Assembly (NCBI RefSeq): GCF_900996235.1
Contig: NZ_CAAJGM010000111.1
Coordinates: 744,001 to 808,000, forward strand
Reading direction: 5' to 3'
Origin: Paraburkholderia sp. BCC1885
GTDB taxonomy: Bacteria > Pseudomonadota > Gammaproteobacteria > Burkholderiales > Burkholderiaceae
Length of the DNA: 64,000 bases
The translations under genes were made by a program, and so were the position numbers. Below are positions 9,086-17,873 of the stretch, one piece after another; within the stretch, counting starts at the first letter, position 1; each line of letters begins with the position of its first letter. The notes below the pieces were generated by a model. It was not told where the DNA came from. It worked only from the letters and a program-made list of their open reading frames with translations, and did not search any database.

Positions 9086-9503
9086 AGAGATCTCCATAAG
9101 TGATGGATGCGCCACTCCTCATCGTCGATAGAGCGAAAGCCAGTTTTTATAAGTGAAGCGCGCGGTTCCGAATGACTCGACGCAAGCGCCGTTCCGCGAC
9201 GTTCTTCGCAGGGTATTCACCTATCGTTTGCGTCGATTTTTCGTATTTATTTCGCTTTCCTTATGACTGCACGACCCGCATCTCTCTGCCGCATGTCGGC
9301 AGAGCGGCTTCGAATTGCGTCACCGACCAACCGGCAGCCGCCGTGAAACGGTTTTGGTTTTTGGACAATCAATGACTCGTGCGTTGAGTGCGGCGCATCC
9401 GGCCGACGGCTGCGTTTGATGGCACGCGCGTTGCGCAGTGCATCCGTGAGTCAACACAAATGCACTTGCGACCGTCCACTCCACACGTAATGAGGAATCA
9501 GCG
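9086..9503. other. Gene-free stretch between divergent genes
   Basis: About 420 bases between a minus-strand small gene and the plus-strand DUF4142 gene. No convincing reading frame, repeat or RNA seen; it should contain both promoters. Confidence 0.4.
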
Positions 9504-10058
9504 ATGAAACACAATCTACGGAATATCTCGATCATTGGCGCCCTTGTCTCCGGCACCTGCTTCATTCCAAGCGGGGCATTTGCACAAACCGAGGCGGCGT
9601 CGACGACCGCGGCCAACCCATTACCGACAGCCGACAGGGATTTTGTACAGGCCGCATCCATGTCCTCATCGACGGAAATCGATGCATCGAAATTGGCCAT
9701 GAGCAATTCCAGCGATAAGGACGTGAAATCCTTCGCCCGTCACATGATGATCGACCATACGAAGCTGAGCGCTCAGTTGAAAATGGCAGCGCCCCACGGC
9801 GTCGAAGTGCCCAAAGACAATTCGGATACCGCAGTACTTGATTCATTGAGACCGCTTAAGGGCCCTGACTTCGACAAAGCGTATATCGCAAAGGTTGGCG
9901 TCGATGGCCACAAGCAGGCAATCGCTGCTTTCGAAAAAGAGGTATCTGACGGCCAGAACGCCAGCTTGAAGAAAGCCGCACAGAAAGCATTGCCAACGAT
10001 CAAGGAGCATTACGCGATGGCACAGCAACTTGCCAGCAAGAAAGGCGTCAGCGAATAA
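9504..10058 (+). CDS. Exported DUF4142 protein
   Basis: A 184-residue periplasmic protein with a signal peptide cleaved after SGAFAQ near residue 28. The mature part is the helical DUF4142 domain, seen from ADRDFVQAASMSS through SFARHMMIDHTKLS to IKEHYAMAQQL. The family has a ferritin-like helical bundle and is common near stress genes; its biochemical activity is unknown. GAGGAA lies upstream of the start. It converges on the dehydrogenase at 10258, separated by a two-way hairpin. Confidence 0.83.
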   Translation: MKHNLRNISIIGALVSGTCFIPSGAFAQTEAASTTAANPLPTADRDFVQAASMSSSTEIDASKLAMSNSSDKDVKSFARHMMIDHTKLSAQLKMAAPHGVEVPKDNSDTAVLDSLRPLKGPDFDKAYIAKVGVDGHKQAIAAFEKEVSDGQNASLKKAAQKALPTIKEHYAMAQQLASKKGVSE

Positions 10059-10204
10059 CGGGCCGGCCAAAAAATAGGAAACCTAGCGGGGAATCTCCAT
10101 CGCGGTGGCATTTGACTGACTGGTTCACAGCGGCCTCCGCGATGCCCCGCAGCGGCGCTGCGCGCAACATAAAGCAGACACTGCCGCAAAGGAAAGATGA
10201 TATC

Positions 10205-10233
10205 CGGGGCCGCTTTCGCTACGAGCGGCCCCG
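10205..10233. terminator. Hairpin between convergent genes
   Basis: Arms CGGGGCCGCT (10205-10214) and AGCGGCCCCG (10224-10233) form a 10-bp stem placed between the convergent DUF4142 and dehydrogenase genes; a two-way terminator is inferred. Confidence 0.6.
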
Positions 10234-10257
10234 ATCGCATCAGAATCGACAGCGGAC

Positions 10258-11427
10258 TTACGGCTTTAGCACAACCTTGATGCAGCCGTCCTCCTTGTCG
10301 CGGAAGGTTTTGTACATTTCCGGCCCCTGTTCTAGCGGCACGGTATGCGTAATCACAAAGGACGGATCGATCTGCCCCTCGACGATACGGCGCAGCAGGT
10401 CGTCGGTCCATCGGTTGACGTGCGTTTGGCCCATTCTAAATGTGAGGCCTTTGTTCATCGCCGCGCCAAACGGAATCTTGTCGATCAGGCCGCCGTAAAC
10501 ACCGGGAATGGACAGCGTTCCCGCGGGCCTGCAGACATAGATCATTTCGCGCAAGACATGGGGACGGTCGGTCTCGAGCATCACAGCCTGCTTCGCCCGA
10601 TCGTACATCGCGTCGATTGAGCGCGTCGCGTGAGACTCCATTCCTACCGCGTCGATACACTTTTCCGGTCCCTTTCCTTGCGTGAGCTCATTAAGCCGCT
10701 CTATCACGCTCTCATTTTCGAAGTTGATGGTGATTGCACCCGCCGCGCTTGCCATTGCAAGCCGCTCCGGCACGCGGTCTATCACCACGATCTGTTTTGC
10801 ACCCAGCAATATCGCACTGCGAATAGCAAACTGGCCAACCGGGCCCGCGCCCCAGATCGCAACGGTATCCGTGGGCTGAATGTCGCATTGCACGGCCGCC
10901 TGCCATCCGGTGGGAAAGATGTCGCCGAGAAACAGCACCTGTTCATCCGTGAGTCCTTCGGGCACTTTCACCGGTGTGAAATCCGCGAACGGCACGCGTA
11001 CATATTCTGCCTGCCCGCCAGGGTATCCACCGGTCAGATGCGAGTATCCGAACAGGCCCGCCGTGGAGTGGCCGAATACCTTGTCCGCCTTTTCCTTGTT
11101 GCGGTTCGAACGCTCGCACACCGAAAAGAAGCCGCGTTTGCATTGGTCGCACTCACCACACGCAATCGTAAATGGTACGACCACCCGGTCGCCCACTTTG
11201 AGTTTCTTGTTGTCCGCTCCCACTTCGACGACCTCGCCCATGAACTCGTGGCCCATTACATCGCCGGATTCCATGGTCGGCATGAAGCCGTCAAAGAGAT
11301 GCAGATCGGAGCCGCAGATTGCGCAACTCGAGACTTTAATCACCGCATCACGTGGATGCTCAATCTGCGGATCGGCAACGGTGTCGTAACGGATGTCCTT
11401 TTTGCCATGCCAGCATAACGCTTTCAT
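10258..11427 (-). CDS. Zinc-dependent alcohol dehydrogenase
   Basis: Medium-chain dehydrogenase of 389 residues. It has the catalytic zinc segment [14 protein letters not shown] with GHEFMGEV, the structural zinc loop [16 protein letters not shown] and the nucleotide-binding motif [10 protein letters not shown] followed by [10 protein letters not shown]. It belongs to the same broad family as the dehydrogenase at 3430-4566, yet it differs in the central loop and is clearly not a recent duplicate. It probably oxidises an alcohol or aldehyde with NAD; substrate unknown. The ATG at 11427 has GGAG seven bases upstream and is preferred to one four codons earlier. Confidence 0.83.
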   Translation of the reverse strand: MKALCWHGKKDIRYDTVADPQIEHPRDAVIKVSSCAICGSDLHLFDGFMPTMESGDVMGHEFMGEVVEVGADNKKLKVGDRVVVPFTIACGECDQCKRGFFSVCERSNRNKEKADKVFGHSTAGLFGYSHLTGGYPGGQAEYVRVPFADFTPVKVPEGLTDEQVLFLGDIFPTGWQAAVQCDIQPTDTVAIWGAGPVGQFAIRSAILLGAKQIVVIDRVPERLAMASAAGAITINFENESVIERLNELTQGKGPEKCIDAVGMESHATRSIDAMYDRAKQAVMLETDRPHVLREMIYVCRPAGTLSIPGVYGGLIDKIPFGAAMNKGLTFRMGQTHVNRWTDDLLRRIVEGQIDPSFVITHTVPLEQGPEMYKTFRDKEDGCIKVVLKP

Positions 11428-11632
11428 CTTTCGCTCCATCTTCAGGAAGGAGCGCAGCTGCTGACAGACAAACTCGCAAGCCGCCGCGCGCGGACCGGGG
11501 TATTAGCGCCGGTACTACTGACGCGCAAGCACCATGCCGCCCCGTAGCGCCATACCAGGCGAATACTGATGCCGATTGAATTCAACTCCTGTGGCCGTCG
11601 ATAGCGAGGCTGGAGAGCGGGACACGAATGAT

Positions 11633-11929
11633 CTAGGCCGCAGCGAGTGGATGCCGCCGGCAGTGTTCCAGGTAGGCGCTTTCGTGGCTTGCGACGAGCT
11701 CCACAACGCTACTCCAGAGCCATGACGGTGCATCGATCGTTTTGGAGCGGTTCCGCCGTAATTCTTTGAGCCACGCGCCTCGTTCGCCGGGGCCCATTTG
11801 CCGACCATGGACCTTCCCGGCCACTTGCGCAAGGAAGCGGACAACGTCCATCGCAATCGGCGGGCGTAGTGGCGGCTTCGGCGAGGCACCGTCGTTGTAT
11901 GAAACTTTCTCAAACCTTTCCGCCGCCAT
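11633..11929 (-). CDS. Small protein of unknown function
   Basis: A 98-residue soluble protein starting MAAERFEKVSYND with a proline-rich segment and a helical C-terminal half rich in Trp, Glu and Arg (SWLWSSVVELVASHESAY). The start at 11929 lies inside the end of the upstream gene (20-base overlap) behind a GGA site, which suggests coupling. No recognised domain. Confidence 0.45.
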   Translation of the reverse strand: MAAERFEKVSYNDGASPKPPLRPPIAMDVVRFLAQVAGKVHGRQMGPGERGAWLKELRRNRSKTIDAPSWLWSSVVELVASHESAYLEHCRRHPLAAA

Positions 11930-12113
11930 CGATTCCTGCACCTTTACGCCAAACTTGTTTGCCTTCGTCTGACAGCTCGCCGCTGCTGTGCTGCTTATCG
12001 GATTCCGACCCTGGAACGGCCATATCGCCCCCAGATTGTTCATGCGCCTTCTGCTTTTTTTCCTGCCGTACCGCGACCTTGTCGTCGTGAGACTTTCCTG
12101 TATGGGTGTTCAT
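11910..12113 (-). CDS. Small hydrophilic protein of unknown function
   Basis: A 67-residue very polar protein (MNTHTGKSHDDK start) rich in Lys, Glu, Gln and Gly, probably disordered. GGAGG precedes the start at 12113. It overlaps the start of the 98-residue gene below it by 20 bases. Unrecognised. Confidence 0.45.
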   Translation of the reverse strand: MNTHTGKSHDDKVAVRQEKKQKAHEQSGGDMAVPGSESDKQHSSGELSDEGKQVWRKGAGIDGGGKV

Positions 12114-12403
12114 CATTCCCTCCGTTGACATGGACTGACTTACTCTCAACCGTAGGCCCGCATGACTTGTGCCTGCGCCGAAACCGCCTGACCGCTGTGT
12201 GATTTCCCCAAGTGGCCGAGGTACGAGAGCGGCGACGTGAACCTTGTGGCTTCGTTCAAATGCGTTGAATAAAAAGCGTGGAGCCCTGAACTGGCGCCCA
12301 GCAAGTTCGCGAAGCGCCGTTCAAATCGTCGTTGCAACGCTGGCGGCCGAAGCAGGCAGTATTGCGGTCGCGTCTGGATGGTTTGGCAGGACGGCCCTGA
12401 GTG

Positions 12404-13153
12404 TCAGGCAGCAGGCGCCACCGTTGCTCCAACAATCCCGTGACGCGCCAAGGCGTCCGCCACGAAGCCTGACGATTTCATGGCCTCGACAAACGCGCGC
12501 AACGTGGCAGCGGCTGCGTCGCCCCGGCTTTTGGGCGTGCCCATTGCCTGCTGGATGACCATGAAGCGCTCACCGAGCAATCGCAGTCCCGGCGTGCTGC
12601 GCGCGTCGGCCTCGAGTTGTTGCCTGACACCCGCCGCGACCTCCAGCCCTTGCTCGACAAAAACCTGGATCACCGCTGGCGAAGTGGATGCCCGCACGAT
12701 CTGCGCGTGCTTCAGTTCACGCGAGAGGAACAGGTCATACGCGCTTCCTTTGCCAACTGCTACACGGTTATGTGGCTGGTCAACCTCCGCGTTCTCAAGA
12801 ATGGGCGAGTCATGGCGGACCATGTAGCAGCCTTCAATCAGCACATAGGCCGCCGTAAAGGAGATTCCCTCGCCGCGCAGTGGATCGATGGCAAAAAAGC
12901 CGATATCCGCTTCGTCTGCGGTGACCGCCGCCACCGACTCGCCAGCGGATTCGAACACGCGCAGATCGAACGGGACGCCGAGCATCCGCGCGAACGCCGT
13001 CGCGAGATCGATGGATACACCGTATGGTTCACGGGTGGCCGTGTCACGATTCGCAAGAATCGGATTCCCGACGTTGATTGCGACGCGCAGTGTGCCTGTC
13101 GGTGCGAGCGCGCGGACCACTGTTTCGTCCGCGCGCGTCAGGTGATCGGTCAT
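12404..13153 (-). CDS. Substrate-binding-like protein (SBP_bac_3 fold) without signal peptide
   Basis: A 249-residue protein with the two-lobed solute-binding fold of amino-acid ABC transporters: GTLRVAINVGNP opens lobe one, YGVSIDLATAFARMLGV follows, and FFAIDPLRGEGISFT with AVGKGSAYDLFL marks the hinge and lobe two. No signal peptide is present; the first residues MTDHLTRADETVV are hydrophilic. No ABC permease or ATPase lies nearby. It ends the minus-strand arm of the catabolic cluster, so it may be a cytoplasmic ligand-binding accessory protein, or may have lost export. The start has no strong ribosome site. Confidence 0.65.
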   Translation of the reverse strand: MTDHLTRADETVVRALAPTGTLRVAINVGNPILANRDTATREPYGVSIDLATAFARMLGVPFDLRVFESAGESVAAVTADEADIGFFAIDPLRGEGISFTAAYVLIEGCYMVRHDSPILENAEVDQPHNRVAVGKGSAYDLFLSRELKHAQIVRASTSPAVIQVFVEQGLEVAAGVRQQLEADARSTPGLRLLGERFMVIQQAMGTPKSRGDAAAATLRAFVEAMKSSGFVADALARHGIVGATVAPAA

Positions 13154-13269
13154 AAGATGTGCTCGATTCAGAATGGAGATTTCGCCGCTTGATGTACTTC
13201 AAAGCGCGTTTCAAAGCGCGCTCAATTAAACCCGCGCCTGAAGCCGCACGGCAATTTCAGTACTGCGAC

Positions 13270-14055
13270 TTATATTGCCCGGGTCTCGCCGCCGTCGACG
13301 TCGAGAATCGCGCCCTGTGCGAACGTAGCGGCGCCGGACGCGAGAAATGCCACGGCGTGACCGATTTCGTCCGGCGTGCCAAACCGCTTGATCCCGCATT
13401 CCTTCAAAAGAAGCACGGTGGCTTCTTCTGTGTCGAGCGAAGACGCCTCTGCGATGCGCTGGATGTTGCGTGTCAACCGGTCGGTCTGGATTCTGCCGGG
13501 ATTGACAGCACAGACGCGCACGCCGTCGCGCTTGCCGATATCGGCCATCGCCTTGGTGAAATTCATCAGCGCGGCATTGACGACGCCGCCGATGGTAAAT
13601 TCGCCGACGCCCGTCCACGCGCCGATGCCGACGATGTTGACAATCGTGCCCTGCACTTCGACGAGCCGCGGCCACACGGCGCGCGTCATCCGCACATATC
13701 CGTGCAGCTTGAGCGCGAGGCCGTCCTGCCAGTCCTCGTCGGTCAGATCGAAGAAGTCGGCCCGGCGTGTAGCACCGGCGTTGTTGACCAGAAGATCGAT
13801 CCGCCCAAACGCGTTGAATGTCTGCTCGACGACCGCCGTCGCCGCTTCGGGCACTCTCAGGTCACACGGCAGCGTGATCACTTCGCGACCCGTGCTTTGC
13901 CGGATGCTGTCCGCTGTCTGGCCGAGCTTTTCTGCGTCGCGCGCCACCAGTGCGACATTCATCCCCTCAAGTGCCAGTTGCTGGGCCACGCCCGCGCCAA
14001 TGCCGCGATTCGCGCCGGTGACGATTGCCACTTTATCCTTCAGGTTGAGTTCCAC
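13270..14055 (-). CDS. Short-chain dehydrogenase/reductase-like protein lacking the usual active site
   Basis: An SDR-fold protein of 261 residues. The cofactor motif TGANRGIGAG, the NNAG motif LLVNNAGAT and the C-terminal VDGG are intact, so NAD(P) binding is expected. The catalytic Ser-Tyr-Lys positions are not: the serine strand reads IVNIVGIGA and the YxxxK position reads GGVVN before AALMNFTKA. This suggests a non-classical or non-catalytic family member. A GTG start at 14055 follows AGGAG. It lies 30 bases after the ferredoxin gene and is co-transcribed with the electron-transfer genes, so a role in handling the dihydrodiol or hydroxylated product is inferred. Confidence 0.78.
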   Translation of the reverse strand: MELNLKDKVAIVTGANRGIGAGVAQQLALEGMNVALVARDAEKLGQTADSIRQSTGREVITLPCDLRVPEAATAVVEQTFNAFGRIDLLVNNAGATRRADFFDLTDEDWQDGLALKLHGYVRMTRAVWPRLVEVQGTIVNIVGIGAWTGVGEFTIGGVVNAALMNFTKAMADIGKRDGVRVCAVNPGRIQTDRLTRNIQRIAEASSLDTEEATVLLLKECGIKRFGTPDEIGHAVAFLASGAATFAQGAILDVDGGETRAI

Positions 14056-14085
14056 CTTGTCTCCTGGTTCTTTTCTTGTCGCCGC

Positions 14086-14400
14086 CTACTCGACCTGCAC
14101 CCATACGCGGTTATCGACGATCCGCACCGGAAACGACCGCACGTCTTCGGTAAGCGGACTGCACAGCGCCTTGCCGGTACGGATGTCGAAACGCCCTTGA
14201 TGGAGCGGGCACTCGATTTCCGTTCCTTCGAGGAAGCCGTCGCAAAGCCTGGCGTGTCCATGCGTGCAGATGTTGTCTGTGGCAAATACTTCGCCATCAA
14301 CCGCATAGAGTGCGATCTCGCGGTTTCCCGCGCGTACGGCAATTACATCGTCCGCGGGCAAGTCCGCCTGGGCGGCAACGTCCATCCATCCTTCGCTCAT
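14086..14400 (-). CDS. Rieske-type ferredoxin of the oxygenase system (NagAb-like)
   Basis: A 104-residue soluble electron carrier. The [2Fe-2S] ligands follow the Rieske pattern C-x-H in ICTHGHARLCDG and C-x2-H in ECPLHQGRFD, spaced 17 residues apart. It passes electrons from the reductase (14424-15428) to the terminal oxygenase (16608-18347). Length and order match ferredoxins of naphthalene/salicylate systems. AGAGGA precedes the ATG. It sits 23 bases after the reductase gene. Confidence 0.87.
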   Translation of the reverse strand: MSEGWMDVAAQADLPADDVIAVRAGNREIALYAVDGEVFATDNICTHGHARLCDGFLEGTEIECPLHQGRFDIRTGKALCSPLTEDVRSFPVRIVDNRVWVQVE

Positions 14401-14423
14401 TTAGCAATCCTCTTGATAGTCGT

Positions 14424-15428
14424 TCAGGCCGGCAGGGGTGCTGTCTCGGGCTGTGAAAAAAACGCATCCGCGTAGACGTGTTCGTAACCGAGGCCCTTCG
14501 CGATCAGCGTCTGGCGCACCGCATCCACCATGGGCGGCGAGCCGCATACGTAGGCACGAAAACCGTCGAGCGTGCCCCAGTCGGAATCGAGTGCGTCGGT
14601 CACGAGACCTGCGCGATGTCTATCACGTGCGGGACCAGTCGCGATGACCGTATGCACCGCCAGGTTCGGGAAGCGTTCGGCAAGTTCGGAAAGCGTGCCC
14701 GCGCCATACACGTCCGCTTCCGATCGCACGCCGAAGTAGAGATGGATAGCACGACGGTCACCGCCCTCAAGCAGGGCGCGCACGATGGACAGAACCGGCG
14801 CGAGGCCCGTCCCGCCCGCGACGCAGATGACGGGGCCATCGTGCTGCCGTCGCAGGTACGATGTGCCGAGCGGCCCGCTGATGCGCGCGGTGTCGCCGCA
14901 CTTCAACTGCGTCGCGACGTGTCCGCTAACCGCGCCGCCTGGCACGACACGAATGTGGAATTCGATCAGCGCGTCGGTGTCGACGCCCGCCATCGAGTAA
15001 GGTCTTTCCCGGCCTGGCATGAACTGCACGTTCGCATACTGGCCGGGTGAAAACGACAGCGGACGGTTCAGACTCATCCTGACAATGCGAACGTCACTAA
15101 CGGGCGCATCGATCGACACCACCGTGCCCTTGACGATGCGGGCGGGATGAACGACGACTTCGTCGGGCTCCGGAATTTCGATCGCGCAGTCGGCGGTCAG
15201 CGTCGCCTGGCATGCCAGCACGCTCATGCCGGCCGGATGCGGATTCTCCTGTGTCACTGCAGACGTTGCCTCGACGGAGCCTTCGATTACCTTGCATCGG
15301 CAAGTCCCGCAGCGCCCCGCCATGCAACTGTATGAAACCGGAACCTCCGCCTGGCGCAACGTCTCCAGCAGATTGGCACCCGGTTGGAATTCAATCGTTT
15401 TACCGAGTGGTTGCACGAGCAACTGCAT
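14424..15428 (-). CDS. Ferredoxin reductase of the oxygenase system (NagAa-like)
   Basis: A 334-residue flavoprotein. The N-terminal plant-type [2Fe-2S] domain has ligands in SCMAGRCGTCRC and a fourth Cys in LACQA. The FAD segment is RPYSMAG and the NAD motif is CVAGGTGLAPVLS, with CGSPPM near the end. It moves electrons from NAD(P)H to the Rieske ferredoxin encoded just downstream. The architecture matches NagAa/NdoR reductases rather than the GR-type reductase of AndAa. The GGGAG ribosome site partly lies in the hairpin at 15436-15471. Confidence 0.87.
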   Translation of the reverse strand: MQLLVQPLGKTIEFQPGANLLETLRQAEVPVSYSCMAGRCGTCRCKVIEGSVEATSAVTQENPHPAGMSVLACQATLTADCAIEIPEPDEVVVHPARIVKGTVVSIDAPVSDVRIVRMSLNRPLSFSPGQYANVQFMPGRERPYSMAGVDTDALIEFHIRVVPGGAVSGHVATQLKCGDTARISGPLGTSYLRRQHDGPVICVAGGTGLAPVLSIVRALLEGGDRRAIHLYFGVRSEADVYGAGTLSELAERFPNLAVHTVIATGPARDRHRAGLVTDALDSDWGTLDGFRAYVCGSPPMVDAVRQTLIAKGLGYEHVYADAFFSQPETAPLPA

Positions 15429-15435
15429 GATGTCT

Positions 15436-15471
15436 CCCGCCTTAAGATCTGTTTTTTCGATCTTAGGCGGG
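15436..15471 (-). promoter_or_regulatory. Hairpin covering the reductase ribosome site
   Basis: On the minus strand, CCCGCCTAAGATC (15471-15459) can pair with GATCTTAAGGCGGG (15449-15436) around a 9-base A-rich loop, with one bulged base. The 3' arm contains the first three bases of the GGGAG site, seven bases before the reductase ATG. No T-run follows, so this looks more like a translational or RNA-stability element than a terminator. Confidence 0.5.
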
Positions 15472-15548
15472 ACGGGTCAGCGGAGGAACCCAATGCCAGG
15501 AATGGACGTTATTCGCGAACCGAATAACGCAGGACAACGCTCGGGAGA

Positions 15549-16493
15549 TCAGGGCGTGGGTACCGTCGCGCCGGGCGGCGCGTTCGGGTCGCCTTCCCGG
15601 AAAGTGTCGAACATCATGTTGCGCAGCCACTGGTTCGCCGGTTCGCGGTGATATTTGGCGGACCAGAACACGTTCAGCGGAATCGGCTCCAGCCGCATCG
15701 GCGCAGGCGCCCACGCGAGATTGAACGGCGTGATGCTGCGATTGACGAGCCGTCCAGGCAAGGTGGCAATCAGTTCCGTCTCACTCAGGATATGTCCGAC
15801 CGCCGCAAAATGCGGGATTTTCAGCTTGACGTTGCGCTGCACACCCATGCGCTCGAGGTCGTGATCGACCATCATGTGGCCTGTGCTGGCCGCGACCACG
15901 ACGAGATGGTCGGCGGCGGAAAACTCCTCCAGCGTGACGACGCCCTTATCGAGTGCATGCCCCTTGCGGAACACGCAGACATACTGGCTCGAGGTCAGGC
16001 GCCGCTGGAAAATACCCGCATTCAGGTCCGGCAGCCAGCCGACCGCCAGATCGACGGCACCGGTCTCCAGGTCGTCTTTCAGATTCGAGGCCACCTTGCG
16101 CACCGTGCTCAGCGAAACGCGCGGCGCGACGCGCTCAAGCCCGCGCATCAGGTTGGGCAGGAAGTCGATCTCGCCGATATCCGTCATGGCAATCGTAAAG
16201 CTGCGATCGCTCGTAGCCGGATCGAAATCCATCTCCATGTTCACGACGCCGTGGATCAACCGCAGGGCCTCATTCAACGGACCCGCAAGACGCTCGGCGT
16301 AAGGCGTGGGCTGCATGCCGCGACCGGTGCGCAGCAGCAGATCGTCGCCGAGCAGCGTGCGCAGCCGGTTTAGCGCGTTGCTCATGCCGGGCTGCGACAT
16401 GCCGAGATTCAGCGCGGCTTTCGACACACTCTTCTCTCGGACCAGCTCAGCAAACACCAGCAACAGATTGAGGTCCAGGTCGTGAAGTTCCAT
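15549..16493 (-). CDS. LysR-type regulator, NahR/NagR-like
   Basis: A 314-residue LysR regulator with an N-terminal winged helix (MELHDLDLNLLLVFAELV, then SQPGMSNALNRLR) and a C-terminal ligand domain. Segments TIAMTDIGEIDFLPNLM, AVDLAVGWLPDL and IPHFAAVGHIL are very close to what I know of NahR, which responds to salicylate. It is divergent from the oxygenase genes and lies upstream of the reductase operon, so it probably controls both arms. A T-N11-A site at 16507-16527 sits just ahead of its start. Confidence 0.85.
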   Translation of the reverse strand: MELHDLDLNLLLVFAELVREKSVSKAALNLGMSQPGMSNALNRLRTLLGDDLLLRTGRGMQPTPYAERLAGPLNEALRLIHGVVNMEMDFDPATSDRSFTIAMTDIGEIDFLPNLMRGLERVAPRVSLSTVRKVASNLKDDLETGAVDLAVGWLPDLNAGIFQRRLTSSQYVCVFRKGHALDKGVVTLEEFSAADHLVVVAASTGHMMVDHDLERMGVQRNVKLKIPHFAAVGHILSETELIATLPGRLVNRSITPFNLAWAPAPMRLEPIPLNVFWSAKYHREPANQWLRNMMFDTFREGDPNAPPGATVPTP

Positions 16494-16506
16494 CGCAGAT
16501 CGTCCT

Positions 16507-16527
16507 GATATTGCTGCGGATTATATC
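16507..16527. promoter_or_regulatory. LysR-type operator (T-N11-A box)
   Basis: A perfect dyad GATAT-N11-ATATC in the 114-base region between the LysR gene and the oxygenase operon. It matches the T-N11-A rule for LysR-family binding sites and is the obvious regulator target. Confidence 0.65.
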
Positions 16528-16607
16528 GTGCATTCGCGGCCCTTTATGGATCGTCGAACCGCTCTGACGGATCATGTGTCCAGCAAGAACTACTCAGGAG
16601 ACGTCGC

Positions 16608-17870
16608 ATGAGCATGGAACCTGTTCCGATTTCGTTTGTTCCGAAATGGAAGGACGAAGGACAGAGCCGCATCCCGTTCTGGGTCTACACGGACCCATCC
16701 GTTTATCAGCGTGAACTCGAACTCATCTTCTACGGCAAGCACTGGAATTTCGTCGGCCTTGAAGCCGAACTGCCGAATTCCGGCGACTTCAAACGCACGT
16801 GGGTGGGCGAGCGGTCCGTCATTCTCGCGCGCAATGAGGACGGCACGATCAGCGCCGTCGAAAACATCTGCGCCCACCGCGGCGCCGCGTTTTGCCGGGA
16901 ACGCAGCGGCAACCGCAAGGAATTTCTCTGCCCCTACCACCAGTGGACCTATGACCTCAAGGGCAACCTGACAGGCGTTCCGTTTCGCCGTGGCCTGAAA
17001 AAGGATGGCGAAGTACGCGGCGGTATGCCGGCCGACTTCAACACCGCCAATCACGGTCTGAACAAGCTGAAAGTCGGCACGCGTCATGGCGTGATCTTTG
17101 CGTCGTTCGACCACGATGTCGAACCGCTCGAAGACTACCTGGGTCCAGAGATCCTGCCTTATTTCGACCGCACCTTCGACGGCCGCAAGCTGAAGATTCA
17201 CGGTCACGCGCGCCAGCGCATTCCAGGCAACTGGAAGCTGATGCAGGAAAACATCAAGGACCCCTACCACGTCGGCTTGCTGCATACGTGGTTCCTGATG
17301 TTCGGCCTGATTCGCGGCGACCAGAAGTCGCGCATCGTGATGGACGCGCACGGCCGGCACGGCGCGATGGAGTCGACCCGCGAGGCCACCGGCAAAGGCG
17401 CGGTCAGCGAGGGCCTGCATAGCTTCAAGGAGGACATGCAGCTGAACGACGACCGCATCGTCGACATCAAGCCGGAGCCGTGGTGGAACGGCCCGACCGT
17501 GGTGATGCTCACGCTGTTCCCCAACCTGATCGTGCAGCAGCAGTCGAACAGCATGTCGGTGCGCCAAATCATTCCGCGCGGTACGGGTGCCTTCGATTTC
17601 GTCTGGACCCACTTCGGTTTCGAAGAGGATGACGAAGACATGGAGACGCGCCGCTTACGTCAGGCCAACATGTTCGGCCCCGCCGGTTACGTCTCGGCGG
17701 ACGACGGCGAGGTGCTGGAGTTCTGCCAGGAATCTTACGAGCAGGGCGACAGCGCGCGCACCACCATCGCCGAGCAAGGCGGCAAGGACTGGAGCGGTTC
17801 CACTCATACGATTACCGAGAACGTCCTGCGCGGCATGTATGCGTACTGGCGCAAGTTGATGGAGATCTAG
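16608..17870 (+). CDS. Rieske oxygenase large subunit, salicylate 5-hydroxylase (NagG)-like
   Basis: Catalytic alpha subunit of a ring-hydroxylating oxygenase, 420 residues. The Rieske centre is formed by CAHRGAAFC and CPYHQWTYD. The mononuclear iron motif is NIKDPYHVGLLHTW, and the bridging aspartate is the one in this motif. Length and segments such as GVPFRRGLKKDG and PGNWKLMQENIKDP closely resemble NagG, and more distantly the anthranilate oxygenase AndAc. The likely reaction is hydroxylation of salicylate or a related 2-substituted benzoate with O2 and electrons from the 14-15 kb proteins. AGGAG precedes the ATG. Confidence 0.85.
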   Translation: MSMEPVPISFVPKWKDEGQSRIPFWVYTDPSVYQRELELIFYGKHWNFVGLEAELPNSGDFKRTWVGERSVILARNEDGTISAVENICAHRGAAFCRERSGNRKEFLCPYHQWTYDLKGNLTGVPFRRGLKKDGEVRGGMPADFNTANHGLNKLKVGTRHGVIFASFDHDVEPLEDYLGPEILPYFDRTFDGRKLKIHGHARQRIPGNWKLMQENIKDPYHVGLLHTWFLMFGLIRGDQKSRIVMDAHGRHGAMESTREATGKGAVSEGLHSFKEDMQLNDDRIVDIKPEPWWNGPTVVMLTLFPNLIVQQQSNSMSVRQIIPRGTGAFDFVWTHFGFEEDDEDMETRRLRQANMFGPAGYVSADDGEVLEFCQESYEQGDSARTTIAEQGGKDWSGSTHTITENVLRGMYAYWRKLMEI

Positions 17871-17873
17871 GCG

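Noticed and set aside
13159..14475. 438-residue plus-strand frame
   Set aside because: Antisense to the SDR and ferredoxin genes, which have clear family motifs; the frame has no recognisable domain and is a product of high GC.
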